Assembly: GCA_947492825.1 (NCBI GenBank)
Contig: CANLNT010000001.1
Coordinates: 1,116,001 to 1,180,000, forward strand
From: an uncultured Paracoccaceae bacterium
GTDB taxonomy: Bacteria > Pseudomonadota > Alphaproteobacteria > Rhodobacterales > Rhodobacteraceae
DNA length: 64,000 nucleotides
Direction: 5' to 3'
Within the stretch, counting starts at the first letter, position 1, and every line of letters begins with the position of its first letter. This document shows positions 7,953-16,921 of this stretch, piece by piece. A model generated the notes under the pieces. The model worked only from the letters and a program-made list of their open reading frames with translations. It had not been told where the DNA came from and did no database searches. Made by a program: the position numbers and the translations under genes.

Positions 7953-8107
7953 GTTGGCATGGTATTGTTCGATCCATCGTTGAATATTGTGTCTATGGCG
8001 GGATGTGCGCGCTTCTTTTGGTTTGGCTAAGCATGCGGCGCAGGTGGCGGCGACGTCTGGCTGTTTGCCGTTTTGATCTATCACAGGTTAGGCGGTTCAA
8101 ATCGCGC

Positions 8108-8136
8108 TTGACGGTCACCGGGGCTTCGCTTAATCC
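8108..8136 (+). promoter_or_regulatory. Promoter of the second tRNA-Asp
   Basis: TTGACG at 8108-8113, a 17-bp spacer and TAATCC at 8131-8136, with transcription starting about 5 nt before the tRNA. Confidence 0.65.
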
Positions 8137-8147
8137 GCAGCCTACGC

Positions 8148-8224
8148 GCGGTTGTAGCTCAGTTGGTTAGAGTACCGGCCTGTCACGCCGGGGGTCGCGG
8201 GTTCGAGCCCCGTCAACCGCGCCA
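8148..8224 (+). tRNA. tRNA-Asp (anticodon GUC), copy 2
   Basis: Identical over all 77 nt to copy 1, 312 bp downstream of it. The flanking promoter sequences differ outside the TTGACG box, so only the tRNA body is duplicated or has been kept uniform by gene conversion. Confidence 0.97.
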
Positions 8225-8250
8225 TTTTTCCAAAGACCTGCCAAATTGAA

Positions 8251-8364
8251 CGCGCCAGAGGCGCGTGCATGATGTTTGGCGCAGGCGGGGCCTGCGCGTT
8301 TGGGGGGCCAGCCCCCCGCGGCGCAAGCGCCGCACTCCCCGGGATATTTTTGGCCAGAAGAAGA
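8251..8364 (+). repeat. Dispersed intergenic repeat, copy B
   Basis: Contains a CGCGCC/GGCGCG hairpin, GATGTTTGGCGCAGG with its pairing arm, a GGGGGGCCAGCCCCCC hairpin, a GGCGCAAGCGCC hairpin and the core GGGATATTTTTGGCCAGAAG at 8341-8360. The core ends 1-2 nt from the stop codon of the minus-strand dipeptidase. Related copies are at 5622, 27480, 49892 and 60345. Confidence 0.8.
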
Positions 8365-9738
8365 TCAGTCGGTCAGGGCGTGGAGGATGCGCGCCCAGGA
8401 GCGGGTGCCTTTGTGGAACGACGACAGGTCGTATTTTTCGTTTGGCGAATGGATCGCGTCGTCATCCTTGCCAAAGCCGATCAGCATCGCATCCATGCCC
8501 AGTTCGGTCTTAAAGTGGCCGGCGATGGGGATCGAGCCGCCGCAGCCCACGTAAGCCGCGGCGTTGGGCCATTCGTCGGTCAGGGCGGCGGCAGATTTGG
8601 CGAAGGCGGGGTTATCGGTGGACATTTGACCGGCGGCGGATGCGCCGTGGTCGTCCCAGGTGACGGTGCAGTCAGCGGGGATCATCGCTTCGACCATCGC
8701 GCGGAAGTTTTCGCGGATTTTCAGCGGATCTTGCGTGCCCACTAGGCGAAAACTGATTTTGGCTGAGGCCTTGGAGGGGAGCACGGTTTTGAAGCCGTCG
8801 CCAGTGTAGCCGGATGTCATGCCATTCACTTCGCAGGTCGGGCGGGACCAGATCATTTCCAGCGGGCGGCGACCCTGTTCGCCGGCGGGGATGGACAGGC
8901 CCACGTCGCCCAGGAATTGCGCGTGGTCGAATTTCAGGTCGTCCCAGGCGGCGGCGAGTTCGTTCGAGAGCTCTGGCACGCCGTCGTAAAAGTCGGGGAT
9001 CGTGATTCGGCCGGTTTCATCGTGCAAGGAGGCGATGACCCGGGCCAGCACGCGCGCGGGGTTCATGGCGAGGCCGCCGTACATGCCCGAATGCAAGTCA
9101 AGGGACGGGCCGGTGATCGTCAATTCCTCGCCCAGCAGGCCGCGCAGTTGGGTGATGATTGCGGGTGTGCTGTCGCCGTAAAGGCCAGTGTCGCAGATCA
9201 GAGCCACATCGGCGGTCAGTTCAGCGGCGTTTTCCCGCATGAAGGGGACTAGAGAGGGCGAGCCGGATTCTTCTTCGCCTTCAAAGAAAAGCGTGATCTT
9301 GCAGGGCAGGCTGCCGTGTTCAGCAACCCAGGCGCGGCAGGCTTCGACAAAGGTCATCAGCTGGCCCTTGTCGTCAGAAGAGCCACGTCCCCGGATGACT
9401 TTGCCTTTGGCAGTCTCCTCGATTGCGGGGGCGAAGGGATCATTATCCCAAAGGTCAAGCGGATCAACGGGTTGCACGTCGTAGTGGCCGTAAAACAGCA
9501 GGTGCGGGCCGGGGCCGTCATAGTGTGCGACGACCATCGGATGGCCCGGTGTGGCGCGTTTGGAGGCGATAAAACCAATGGTTTCGAGGTCTGCTACCAG
9601 CCAATCTGCAGCGCGTTCGCAGTCGGACTTGTAGGCCGGGTCGGTGGAGATCGACGGGATTCGCAGCAGATCAAGCAGACGGTCGGTTGCGGCGTCGAGA
9701 TCTGTGTCGATTCGGGCGAGGACGGAAGAAAGGGTCAT
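8365..9738 (-). CDS. M20 family zinc metallopeptidase (dipeptidase)
   Basis: 457 residues. The metal-binding motifs of M20/ArgE/CPG2 enzymes are present: GHYDVQPVD (first His-Asp), GRGSSDDKGQ (bridging Asp), and EGEEESGS (general-base Glu and metal Glu). SGMYGGLAMNPA marks the lid and dimerisation domain, and a final histidine lies in DAIHSPNEKYD. It probably hydrolyses dipeptides in the cytoplasm; there is no signal peptide. The ATG at 9738 follows AGGTGG at good spacing, whereas a GTG three codons earlier does not. The gene ends directly against dispersed repeat B. Confidence 0.9.
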   Translation of the reverse strand: MTLSSVLARIDTDLDAATDRLLDLLRIPSISTDPAYKSDCERAADWLVADLETIGFIASKRATPGHPMVVAHYDGPGPHLLFYGHYDVQPVDPLDLWDNDPFAPAIEETAKGKVIRGRGSSDDKGQLMTFVEACRAWVAEHGSLPCKITLFFEGEEESGSPSLVPFMRENAAELTADVALICDTGLYGDSTPAIITQLRGLLGEELTITGPSLDLHSGMYGGLAMNPARVLARVIASLHDETGRITIPDFYDGVPELSNELAAAWDDLKFDHAQFLGDVGLSIPAGEQGRRPLEMIWSRPTCEVNGMTSGYTGDGFKTVLPSKASAKISFRLVGTQDPLKIRENFRAMVEAMIPADCTVTWDDHGASAAGQMSTDNPAFAKSAAALTDEWPNAAAYVGCGGSIPIAGHFKTELGMDAMLIGFGKDDDAIHSPNEKYDLSSFHKGTRSWARILHALTD

Positions 9739-9825
9739 GGGGGCCACCTGTGCGTTTTCTTTGGCGGCAGGGTGGCAGGATCAGTGGCAAGGTCAATGGG
9801 GATGACGGTTGCGATGAGGCGGTGC

Positions 9826-9870
9826 AAAACCCTTTGAAGGGTTTTGACCAAAGCCTTCGAAGGCTTTGGT
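9826..9870. repeat. Two adjacent palindromes
   Basis: AAAACCCTTTGAAGGGTTTT (9826-9845) is a hairpin with a 2-nt loop. One base further on, 9847-9870 is a perfect 24-bp palindrome made of ACCAAAGCCTTC and its reverse complement. Both have a CTT-GAAG-type centre. They look like a mobile or dispersed palindromic repeat or a bidirectional terminator pair, not a protein-binding site with a known consensus. Confidence 0.8.
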
Positions 9871-9959
9871 GCCCGGTTGGTCGGATTTTCCGGACTTGCG
9901 CCAGATCAAATCCGGGACAGACTGACTGTCGTAGAAAAGGCGTGACAGATTGTAGCGTG

Positions 9960-9988
9960 TTGCCCAGAGGGGTGCAGCACTATATGGA
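9960..9988 (+). promoter_or_regulatory. Possible hemA promoter
   Basis: TTGCCC, a 17-bp spacer and TATGGA, giving a leader of about 48 nt. The TTGCCC-N17-TATG pattern also appears before prfB. Confidence 0.4.
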
Positions 9989-10042
9989 CACCAAGACAGC
10001 GGCAGGGCGTCCTGACGCCGGAGTAAGTTGAAGGAATTGCTG

Positions 10043-11266
10043 GTGGATTATCAGGCCAAGCTTGACAGCGCATTGAACCGTCTTCACGACGAAGGGCGGT
10101 ATCGCACCTTTATTGATATCGAACGCACGCGCGGCCAGTTTCCACACGCCACCTGGAACAAACCCGATGGCAGCACAGCACCTGTGACGGTTTGGTGCGG
10201 CAATGATTATCTGGGCATGGGGCAGCATCCTGTGGTGCTGAGCGCGATGCATGATGCGATTGAAGCCACGGGTGCGGGATCGGGCGGGACACGCAACATC
10301 AGCGGGACCACGGTTTATCATAAGCGGCTGGAGGCTGAACTGGCCGATTTGCACGGCAAAGAGGCGGCCTTGTTGTTCACCAGCGCCTATATCGCAAATG
10401 ACGCCACGTTATCGACGCTGCCAAAGCTGTTTCCGGGGCTGATCATTTATTCCGACGCGCTGAACCACGCCAGCATGATCGAAGGTGTGCGCCGCAATGG
10501 CGGTGCCAAGCGAATTTTCCGGCATAATGACGTGGCACATCTGCGCGCGCTGATGGAGGCCGATGACCCGGCTGCGCCGAAGCTGATTGCGTTTGAGTCG
10601 ATCTATTCCATGGACGGTGATTTTGGCCCGATTGAAGCGATCTGCGATCTGGCAGATGAGTTCGGCGCGCTGACCTATATCGACGAAGTGCACGCGGTGG
10701 GCATGTATGGCCCACGCGGCGGTGGCGTGGCCGAACGTGACGGGTTGATGGACCGGTTGGATATCATCAACGGCACGCTGGCCAAGGCCTATGGCGTGAT
10801 GGGTGGCTATATCGCGGCATCGGCAAAGATGTGTGATGCCATAAGGTCTTATGCGCCGGGCTTCATCTTTACCACGTCGCTTCCGCCCAGCGTAGCAGCG
10901 GGGGCTGCGGCCAGCGTGGCCTTTCTGAAAGAAGACCAGGAATTGCGCGCAAAGCATCAGACGCAGGCGAAAATCCTTAAGCTGCGGTTGAAGGGTTTGG
11001 GCCTGCCGATTGTGGATCATGGCAGTCATATTGTGCCGCTGATCGTGGGCGACCCCAAACACACCAAACTGATGTCGGATATGCTGTTGCAGGATCACGG
11101 GATCTACGTGCAGCCGATCAACTTTCCAACGGTGCCACGAGGCACAGAGCGGCTGCGTTTCACCCCATCGCCGGTACATGGCCCAAGAGAGATGGATGCG
11201 CTTGTGTCCAGCCTTGATACACTGTGGAGCCATTGTGCGCTGAATCGTGCCGACATGGTTGGTTAG
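10043..11266 (+). CDS. hemA: 5-aminolevulinate synthase (C4 pathway)
   Basis: 407 residues. It condenses glycine with succinyl-CoA to 5-aminolevulinate, the first step of heme biosynthesis in alphaproteobacteria, using PLP. The sequence closely follows Rhodobacter ALA synthases: [42 protein letters not shown], and the PLP lysine in GTLAKAYG at residue 248. I chose the GTG at 10043 ([15 protein letters not shown]) because AAGGA lies 7 nt upstream and homologues start MDY; a TTG at 10028 is in frame but lacks a ribosome site. A small hairpin CAGACC/GGTCTG follows the stop codon. Its neighbours are unrelated to heme synthesis. Confidence 0.97.
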   Translation: MDYQAKLDSALNRLHDEGRYRTFIDIERTRGQFPHATWNKPDGSTAPVTVWCGNDYLGMGQHPVVLSAMHDAIEATGAGSGGTRNISGTTVYHKRLEAELADLHGKEAALLFTSAYIANDATLSTLPKLFPGLIIYSDALNHASMIEGVRRNGGAKRIFRHNDVAHLRALMEADDPAAPKLIAFESIYSMDGDFGPIEAICDLADEFGALTYIDEVHAVGMYGPRGGGVAERDGLMDRLDIINGTLAKAYGVMGGYIAASAKMCDAIRSYAPGFIFTTSLPPSVAAGAAASVAFLKEDQELRAKHQTQAKILKLRLKGLGLPIVDHGSHIVPLIVGDPKHTKLMSDMLLQDHGIYVQPINFPTVPRGTERLRFTPSPVHGPREMDALVSSLDTLWSHCALNRADMVG

Positions 11267-11378
11267 GCTTTGGGCATGTGCAGACCCCGGAGGTCTGTGT
11301 TAGTATCTCTTTAAAGGTTTTGCCCGACACGATTCGTCAGGGGGAGCCGCTGGGGACAGAGACAGGCACGGGACGGCG

Positions 11379-12569
11379 ATGATCGTTAAGAGCTTCAGAC
11401 GCGCGAAGGCTGCTGAGGACGTGGAAACCAAAGGTTTCGACGCCTTCGAGTTGCGTTTGGGCGATTTGATGCGCGGTGAGCGAGCCACAATGGGCAAGAG
11501 CCTGTTGGATGTGCAGCGCGAGCTGAAGATCAAGGCGGCCTATATCGCGGCCATCGAAAACGCGGACCCTTCGGCCTTTGACACACCCGGATTTATTGCA
11601 GGTTACGTGCGGTCCTATGCCCGCTATTTGCACATGGATCCCGATTGGGCGTTTGACACATTCTGCCGCGAAAGCGGGTTTGCTACGGCGCATGGCATGT
11701 CAGCGGCGGCCAGTTCGGTCAAGCAACCCCGCGAACAATCCAGCCCGTTTCAGGGCAAGGACATTTTTGCGTCATCTGCCACACCATTTGTGCCCGCAGG
11801 CGAGGCGATGTTCGCCCGCGTCGAACCGGGTGCTGTTGGGTCGATGGTTGTGCTGCTGGCGCTGATTGGCGGTCTGGGCTACGGCGGTTGGTCGGTCTTG
11901 CAGGAATTGCAGCGGGTGCAGTTCGCGCCTGTCGAACAGACACCGGTTGTGCTGTCGGACATTGATCCGCTGGCGGGTGCTGCCGCGCTGACGGAAACCG
12001 CCGATCTTTCAAGCGACTTCACAGCACCCTCGCCAGAGGCGTTGGACCGGTTGTACCGGCCACAGGCCTTGGATGTGCCAGTGCTGGTGGCGCGGGATGC
12101 GCCGATCTCGACATTGCGGCCTGACGATGTGGGCACGATTGCGCCGATGGATGTGGACCGGGCCTTGGTCGAAGCCGTGGCCGAAGCGGACCTGCCAGCA
12201 GGGCCAGTGGTGCCGCAGGTCAGTGAGGGCCCTGTGCCAGAAGTGCAAATTCTGGCGGTGCGTCCGGCTTGGGTGCGCGTGCGGGCTGCGGACGGATCGG
12301 TGATTTTTGAGGGCATTCTGGACAAGGGCGACACCTTTGATCTGCCGGCCACCGAAGAGCCCGCAACGCTGCGTGTGGGCGAAAGCGGCGCGCTTTACTT
12401 TGCGGTGAACGGCACAGCCTATGGCCCGGCGGGCGCGCGTGGGCAGGTGACATCAAACCTTGCACTGTCAGTTGAAAACCTGACCGAAAGCTTCGCTGTT
12501 GCGGATCTGACGCAAGATGATGATCTGGCGGCCATCGTGAACGTCGCCGAAGTGGCGATCACCGAATAA
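11379..12569 (+). CDS. RodZ-like helix-turn-helix membrane protein
   Basis: 396 residues. The N-terminal ~100 residues form an HTH_25 domain (FELRLGDLMRGERATMGKSLLDVQRELKIKAAYIAAIE ending at GYVRSYARYL). One membrane segment follows near residues 150-170 (VGSMVVLLALIGGLGYGGW), then a long acidic Pro/Ala linker and a C-terminal DUF4115 domain from about residue 285 (VRVRAADGSVIFEGILDKG). This is the RodZ layout, in which the cytoplasmic HTH binds MreB and the periplasmic end supports cell elongation. mreB is not in the window, so the role is from family knowledge. In Rhodobacteraceae this gene usually precedes ispG, as here. Confidence 0.8.
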   Translation: MIVKSFRRAKAAEDVETKGFDAFELRLGDLMRGERATMGKSLLDVQRELKIKAAYIAAIENADPSAFDTPGFIAGYVRSYARYLHMDPDWAFDTFCRESGFATAHGMSAAASSVKQPREQSSPFQGKDIFASSATPFVPAGEAMFARVEPGAVGSMVVLLALIGGLGYGGWSVLQELQRVQFAPVEQTPVVLSDIDPLAGAAALTETADLSSDFTAPSPEALDRLYRPQALDVPVLVARDAPISTLRPDDVGTIAPMDVDRALVEAVAEADLPAGPVVPQVSEGPVPEVQILAVRPAWVRVRAADGSVIFEGILDKGDTFDLPATEEPATLRVGESGALYFAVNGTAYGPAGARGQVTSNLALSVENLTESFAVADLTQDDDLAAIVNVAEVAITE

Positions 12570-12591
12570 TCAGATATGCGTGGTGCGACCG

Positions 12592-12620
12592 TTGCCCCGG
12601 CTGGGTCGGGCGCTTAGGTT
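12592..12620 (+). promoter_or_regulatory. Possible ispG promoter
   Basis: TTGCCC at 12592-12597, a 17-bp spacer and TAGGTT at 12615-12620. The start codon is about 32 nt further on. Confidence 0.4.
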
Positions 12621-12652
12621 GTGGCTGAACGCAACCTGATAGGTCACCGCAT

Positions 12653-13774
12653 ATGTCCCTGCATGCCATTCGCCCCTGGCGTCATATCGAACGCCGCAAA
12701 AGCCGCCAGATCATGGTCGGCTCTGTGCCTGTGGGGGGGGATGCGCCGATCACCGTGCAGACCATGACCAACACGCTGACCACGGATGTGAAGGCCACGA
12801 TTGCGCAGGTGCAGGCGGCTACGGACGCAGGTGCTGATATCGTGCGTATCTCGGTCCCGGACGAGGCGAGCAGCCGGGCGCTGAAGGAGATCGTGCCAGA
12901 GGTCAGCGTGCCGATCGTAGCGGATATTCATTTTCACTATAAGCGCGGGATCGAAGCGGCAGAGGCAGGGGCGGCCTGTTTGCGGATCAATCCGGGCAAT
13001 ATCGGGGATGAGACCCGCGTGCGCGAGGTGATCAAGGCCGCGGTGGACAACCAGTGTTCGATGCGGATCGGGGTGAACGCGGGATCGTTGGAAAAGCACC
13101 TGCTGGAAAAGTATGGCGAGCCTTGTCCGGATGCGATGGTGGAAAGTGGCCTCGACCATATCAAGCTGTTGCAGGACAACGATTTTCACGACTTCAAGAT
13201 CAGCTGCAAGGCGTCGGACGTCTTCATGGCGGCAGCGGCCTATCAGATGCTGGCCGAACAGACCGATGCCCCGATTCATTTGGGCATTACAGAGGCTGGG
13301 GGGTTGACCAGTGGCACGATCAAATCGGCAATTGGTCTGGGCAACTTGTTGTGGATGGGAATTGGCGACACGATCCGGGTGTCGCTCTCTGCTGATCCGG
13401 TGGAAGAGGTCAAGGTCGGCTATGAAATCCTGAAATCGTTGGGGCTGCGGCATCGCGGGGTGAATATCATTTCCTGCCCCAGCTGCGCACGGCAGGGTTT
13501 TGACGTGATAAAAACGGTTGAAACGCTGGAAAAGCGGTTGGAGCACATCAAGACCCCGATGAGCCTGAGCATCATTGGCTGTGTTGTGAACGGGCCGGGC
13601 GAGGCGCTGATGACGGACGTTGGGTTTACCGGCGGCGGTGCTGGCAACGGCATGGTCTATCTGGCGGGCAAACAGAGCCACAAGATGGACAATGACAAGA
13701 TGGTCGATCACATCGTGGAACAGGTTGAGGCGAAAGCCGCAGAGATAGAAAAGGCCGCGCAGGCGGCAGAGTGA
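12653..13774 (+). CDS. ispG: 4-hydroxy-3-methylbut-2-en-1-yl diphosphate synthase
   Basis: 373 residues. It is an iron-sulfur enzyme of the MEP isoprenoid pathway, converting methylerythritol cyclodiphosphate to HMBPP. The TIM-barrel half starts at [28 protein letters not shown]. The C-terminal [4Fe-4S] ligands are the pair in [10 protein letters not shown] and the third cysteine in [12 protein letters not shown]. The catalytic glutamate lies in NGPGEA. The length matches the short bacterial form without the plant insert. The ATG at 12653 gives the usual [10 protein letters not shown] start. It lies 83 bp downstream of the RodZ-like gene. Confidence 0.97.
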   Translation: MSLHAIRPWRHIERRKSRQIMVGSVPVGGDAPITVQTMTNTLTTDVKATIAQVQAATDAGADIVRISVPDEASSRALKEIVPEVSVPIVADIHFHYKRGIEAAEAGAACLRINPGNIGDETRVREVIKAAVDNQCSMRIGVNAGSLEKHLLEKYGEPCPDAMVESGLDHIKLLQDNDFHDFKISCKASDVFMAAAAYQMLAEQTDAPIHLGITEAGGLTSGTIKSAIGLGNLLWMGIGDTIRVSLSADPVEEVKVGYEILKSLGLRHRGVNIISCPSCARQGFDVIKTVETLEKRLEHIKTPMSLSIIGCVVNGPGEALMTDVGFTGGGAGNGMVYLAGKQSHKMDNDKMVDHIVEQVEAKAAEIEKAAQAAE

Positions 13775-13844
13775 CGGTCGTGCGCCGCTGTTTGCGCATG
13801 CGCGCAAAGACGCCCCGCCCGCCGTCCCGGACGAAAGACCGATC

Positions 13845-14453
13845 ATGAGGACAATGGCAGCACTGGTGTTTCCGGGGTTTCAGACGCTGGACTTTTTCGG
13901 CCCCATCGAAATGCTGGGCGGCTTCTTTGACGAGATTGAGGTCGTCACCGTCGCCAAGGGGCCAGAGCCCGTGCCCAGCAGGCATGGTCAGCGCATCGCG
14001 GTTGATCGGGTTCTGGCGCAGGGCACGGATTATGATCTGTTGTTCATCCCCGGTGGCGATTCTGCGCTGACCGAGGCGGTGGATGCCGCCACTCAGCAAT
14101 GGATCAGGGATGTGTCTGCGAGGGCTGAAAAGGTGATGGCGGTCTGCACTGGCACGGTTCTTTTGGGGATGACCGGTGTGCTGGACGGCAGGCGGGCCAC
14201 CACCAACAAGATGGATTTCACAAGCACAGTCCATCTGGCACCGGGCGTTGACTGGGTCAAACAGGCCCGGTGGGTTGAGGACGGCAAGTTTTTCACCTCA
14301 TCCGGCGTTTCAGCGGGGATGGATATGGCGCTGGCGGTCGCGGCAGACCTGTTTGGCCGCGACAAGGCCGAAGAAATGGCTGAGGGCTGCGAGTATACCT
14401 GGCACAGTGATGCCGAGTGGGACCCGTTTGCCGCTTCGGCCGGGTTGGTCTGA
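13845..14453 (+). CDS. DJ-1/PfpI family protein
   Basis: 202 residues. The class I glutamine amidotransferase-like fold is shown by MAALVFPGFQTLDFFGPIE, in which the Glu partners the nucleophile, and by the nucleophile elbow MAVCTGTVLLG, with Cys near residue 103. FIPGGDSAL gives the strand and loop before it. Proteins of this branch often act as isonitrile-hydratase-like or stress-related enzymes, or form the N-terminal half of GlxA regulators; here there is no DNA-binding domain. The substrate is unknown. It converges on the amidase gene with 7 bp between stop codons. Confidence 0.8.
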   Translation: MRTMAALVFPGFQTLDFFGPIEMLGGFFDEIEVVTVAKGPEPVPSRHGQRIAVDRVLAQGTDYDLLFIPGGDSALTEAVDAATQQWIRDVSARAEKVMAVCTGTVLLGMTGVLDGRRATTNKMDFTSTVHLAPGVDWVKQARWVEDGKFFTSSGVSAGMDMALAVAADLFGRDKAEEMAEGCEYTWHSDAEWDPFAASAGLV

Positions 14454-14460
14454 GGGCGCG

Positions 14461-15669
14461 CTATTGCCGGATCAGCGGTGTGCGGGCGGCCTCATCACGG
14501 GACCAGATGAGGATGCCGTTGACCAACCCATCCACGATCCGCGCGCGGCCATCGGGTGACGAGAGCGTATCGCGGTCTGCGGCGTTGGACAGAAAGCCGA
14601 CCTCGACCAGCACGGACGGAAAGTCGGCGGCATTGAGCACCGCCAGCAGTGCCTCGCGCCGGGGGCGCGAATTGAGCCGCGCACCGCTATCGCGCAATGC
14701 CTTGACCAGCATATCGGCAAAGCGGATGGCGGAGGGGCCGGTTTCGGCGCGGGCCAGATCCATCAGCACGGTCGCGACGCGGTCATCCTGATCGCTGAGG
14801 TCCAGACCGGTCAGAAGGTCGCCGCGTTCGTGCCGTTCGGCCATGCGTTGGGCCGCGCGATCCTGTCCGTCAGCATCCAGCGTATAGACCGAGGCACCGG
14901 TGGCGTCGTCCTCTTCCAGCGCATCTGCGTGCAAAGAGATAAACAGGTCCGCACCAGCGGTGCGGGCTTGGGTGATGCGCGCGCTGAGCGGCACAAAGAC
15001 ATCCGCATCGCGGGTCAGCAATGCGCGCACCTCTCCGGTGCGGTTGAGGGCATCTGCCGCCTCGATTGCCAGTTGCAGCATCAGGTTCGCCTCGTAAATA
15101 CCGCCGTGCACGGCGCCGGGGTCGATGCCGCCGTGGCCGGGATCCAGCATGACGGTCAAGAGATCATCGGTGGCAGGGTCGGGTGCGGGAAGGCTGGGTG
15201 TGGGCACAGCATCGTCCCAGGTGGCCGAAGGTGGTGGGCCTGAGCGGGCACCGAATGTGGTGTCGTCTGTTGCCCGCAACCGGACGGTCAGCTGAGCGGT
15301 TCCGGTTTCGGCGTCGGTGGCCAGCCCGGCGGTGTCGATAATCAGCGGGGCCGAAAGGTCGATCACCATACGCGACCAGCCGGGTGCCAATGTCCCAAAG
15401 CGCAGATCGGGTGCATTGTCTGAATTCAAGAGTGCGGCACGCGTGACGCCTTGCCAGTCAATCTCGCGGAAGTCGAGGACAAGACGGCGCGGGTCATCAA
15501 GGGTGAAAGCGCGGTAGGGGATCGTCTGGCTGAGTGCCAGGTCAACCACCAGATCGCTGCCATCGTCATAGACCTGACTGCCGGCCATATCGACCCGCGC
15601 CAGCCCGGTGAAATCATGGGCCGCCGCAGGCAGAGCAAAGCAGATCAGGCAGGCAAGCAGGCGGATCAT
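14461..15669 (-). CDS. N-acetylmuramoyl-L-alanine amidase (AmiC type)
   Basis: 402 residues with a signal peptide (MIRLLACLICFALPAAAH). An N-terminal AMIN-like domain (about residues 20-125) probably binds the cell wall. The C-terminal Amidase_3 zinc domain has MLDPGHGGIDPGA (first His), NLMLQLAIEAADAL (Glu), FISLHADAL (second His) and VEVGFLSN (catalytic Glu). It cleaves the amide between muramic acid and the stem peptide in the periplasm, typically at division. The gene overlaps the upstream aminotransferase by 4 nt (ATGA), so the two are translationally coupled although unrelated in function. Confidence 0.9.
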   Translation of the reverse strand: MIRLLACLICFALPAAAHDFTGLARVDMAGSQVYDDGSDLVVDLALSQTIPYRAFTLDDPRRLVLDFREIDWQGVTRAALLNSDNAPDLRFGTLAPGWSRMVIDLSAPLIIDTAGLATDAETGTAQLTVRLRATDDTTFGARSGPPPSATWDDAVPTPSLPAPDPATDDLLTVMLDPGHGGIDPGAVHGGIYEANLMLQLAIEAADALNRTGEVRALLTRDADVFVPLSARITQARTAGADLFISLHADALEEDDATGASVYTLDADGQDRAAQRMAERHERGDLLTGLDLSDQDDRVATVLMDLARAETGPSAIRFADMLVKALRDSGARLNSRPRREALLAVLNAADFPSVLVEVGFLSNAADRDTLSSPDGRARIVDGLVNGILIWSRDEAARTPLIRQ

Positions 15670-16805
15670 CGGGCAGCCATATAAGTTGCAAGCCGGTCCA
15701 TGGCGGTTGTCATATCAGCGGTCGTCCCGGCATAGGAAAAGCGCAACCAGTGATGCCCGCGGTCGGGGTCGAAATCAAGGCCGGGGGTGACGGCGATGCC
15801 TGCGCGGTCAAGGATGTCGGCGGCCAGTGCGCGGCTGTCATCGGTATAGGCCGAGACATCGGCATAGACGTAGAACGCCCCGTCTGGCGGGGCGAGGGTG
15901 GCAAAGCCCGCTGCCTTGAGCCCGGCAAGCACGATGTCGCGGTTGGCCCTGTAGGTCGCAAGGTTTGCCTGACATTCCGCAGGCGCGTTCAACGCATGCA
16001 AGGCAAGCCGTTGGGCGGCATGCGGTGCGCAGATAAACATATTCTGGGCCAGCCGTTCGACCCGGCGAACGTGATCCGAAGGCACCACCATCCAGCCCAC
16101 GCGCCAGCCGGTCATGGCGAAGTATTTGGAAAAGGAATTGACCACATAGACATCATCGGTGGCTTGCAGTGCAGTAACCTGTGGGCGGTCATAAGTGATG
16201 CCGTGATAGATCTCGTCCGAGATGAGGGCGGCATTGCGGTCGGCGCAGGCCGAAGCAAGGGCCGAAAGGCTGGGCAGGTCCAACATGGTCCCGGTGGGAT
16301 TAGCGGGTGAGGCGACGACAAGTCCTGCGAGGTCGTGGGTCGCCACATCAGAAGGCTGCGGCTGGAACCGGGTCGCGGCATCTGTGGGGATGCCCACGGG
16401 CGTCAACCCCACGGCCCGCAGGATTTGCCGGTATGACGGGTAGCCGGGCAGGCCAAGGCCAACCCGCTCGCCATTGTCGAAAAGCGCTGAGAACGCCAGC
16501 AGGAACGCGCCTGACGCGCCAGAGGTCACCACCACGCGGGCCGGATCAAGGTCAACACTGTACCAGTCGTTATATAGCTGCGCGATGTGCGCGCGCAGAT
16601 CAGGCAGGCCCAGGCCGACCGTGTAACCCAAAGGGTCTGCAAGGTCCTGTTGCAGGGCGGCGCGCGCAGCGGCAGGTGCGCCGGTGCCGGGCTGGCCCAC
16701 TTCCATATGGATAATGTGGCGGCCCGCGGCCTCTGCCGCGCGAGCCGCCTCCATCACATCCATCACAATGAAGGGATCGACGTCGCCGCGGGTTGAGTTG
16801 CGCAT
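15666..16805 (-). CDS. PLP-dependent aminotransferase, class I/II
   Basis: 379 residues of the aspartate-aminotransferase fold type I. Visible motifs are MEVGQPGTGAP near the start, ASPANPTGTM, SDEIYHGITYD and the PLP-lysine region NSFSKYFAMTGWRVGWM. The C-terminal small domain ends with the substrate-arginine segment HHWLRFSYAG. It most likely transaminates an aromatic, alanine or aspartate-type amino acid in the cytoplasm; which one cannot be said. It is the first gene of a two-gene operon with the amidase and is divergent from the DsbA-like gene. Confidence 0.88.
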   Translation of the reverse strand: MRNSTRGDVDPFIVMDVMEAARAAEAAGRHIIHMEVGQPGTGAPAAARAALQQDLADPLGYTVGLGLPDLRAHIAQLYNDWYSVDLDPARVVVTSGASGAFLLAFSALFDNGERVGLGLPGYPSYRQILRAVGLTPVGIPTDAATRFQPQPSDVATHDLAGLVVASPANPTGTMLDLPSLSALASACADRNAALISDEIYHGITYDRPQVTALQATDDVYVVNSFSKYFAMTGWRVGWMVVPSDHVRRVERLAQNMFICAPHAAQRLALHALNAPAECQANLATYRANRDIVLAGLKAAGFATLAPPDGAFYVYADVSAYTDDSRALAADILDRAGIAVTPGLDFDPDRGHHWLRFSYAGTTADMTTAMDRLATYMAAR

Positions 16806-16921
16806 GTGGTGCCTCTACTGCTTTGTGCTGTGATGCCCAGCCTGTGGGTGCGCGTCAATGCCGCCTTGGCCCTGACGCCATGATGTGATGAAACAGGCAG
16901 GACCAAGAGGAAAGAGACCAG

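Larger units (their letters stand above)
9739..10042. other. Divergent region between the dipeptidase and hemA
   Basis: This 304-bp region holds twin palindromes at 9826-9870 and a possible hemA promoter at 9960-9988. I see no small gene in it. Confidence 0.4.

Noticed and set aside
9900-9960. PpsR/CrtJ site (TGT-N12-ACA) upstream of hemA
   Set aside because: TGTCG...GTGACA is present, but the spacing is 15, not 12.
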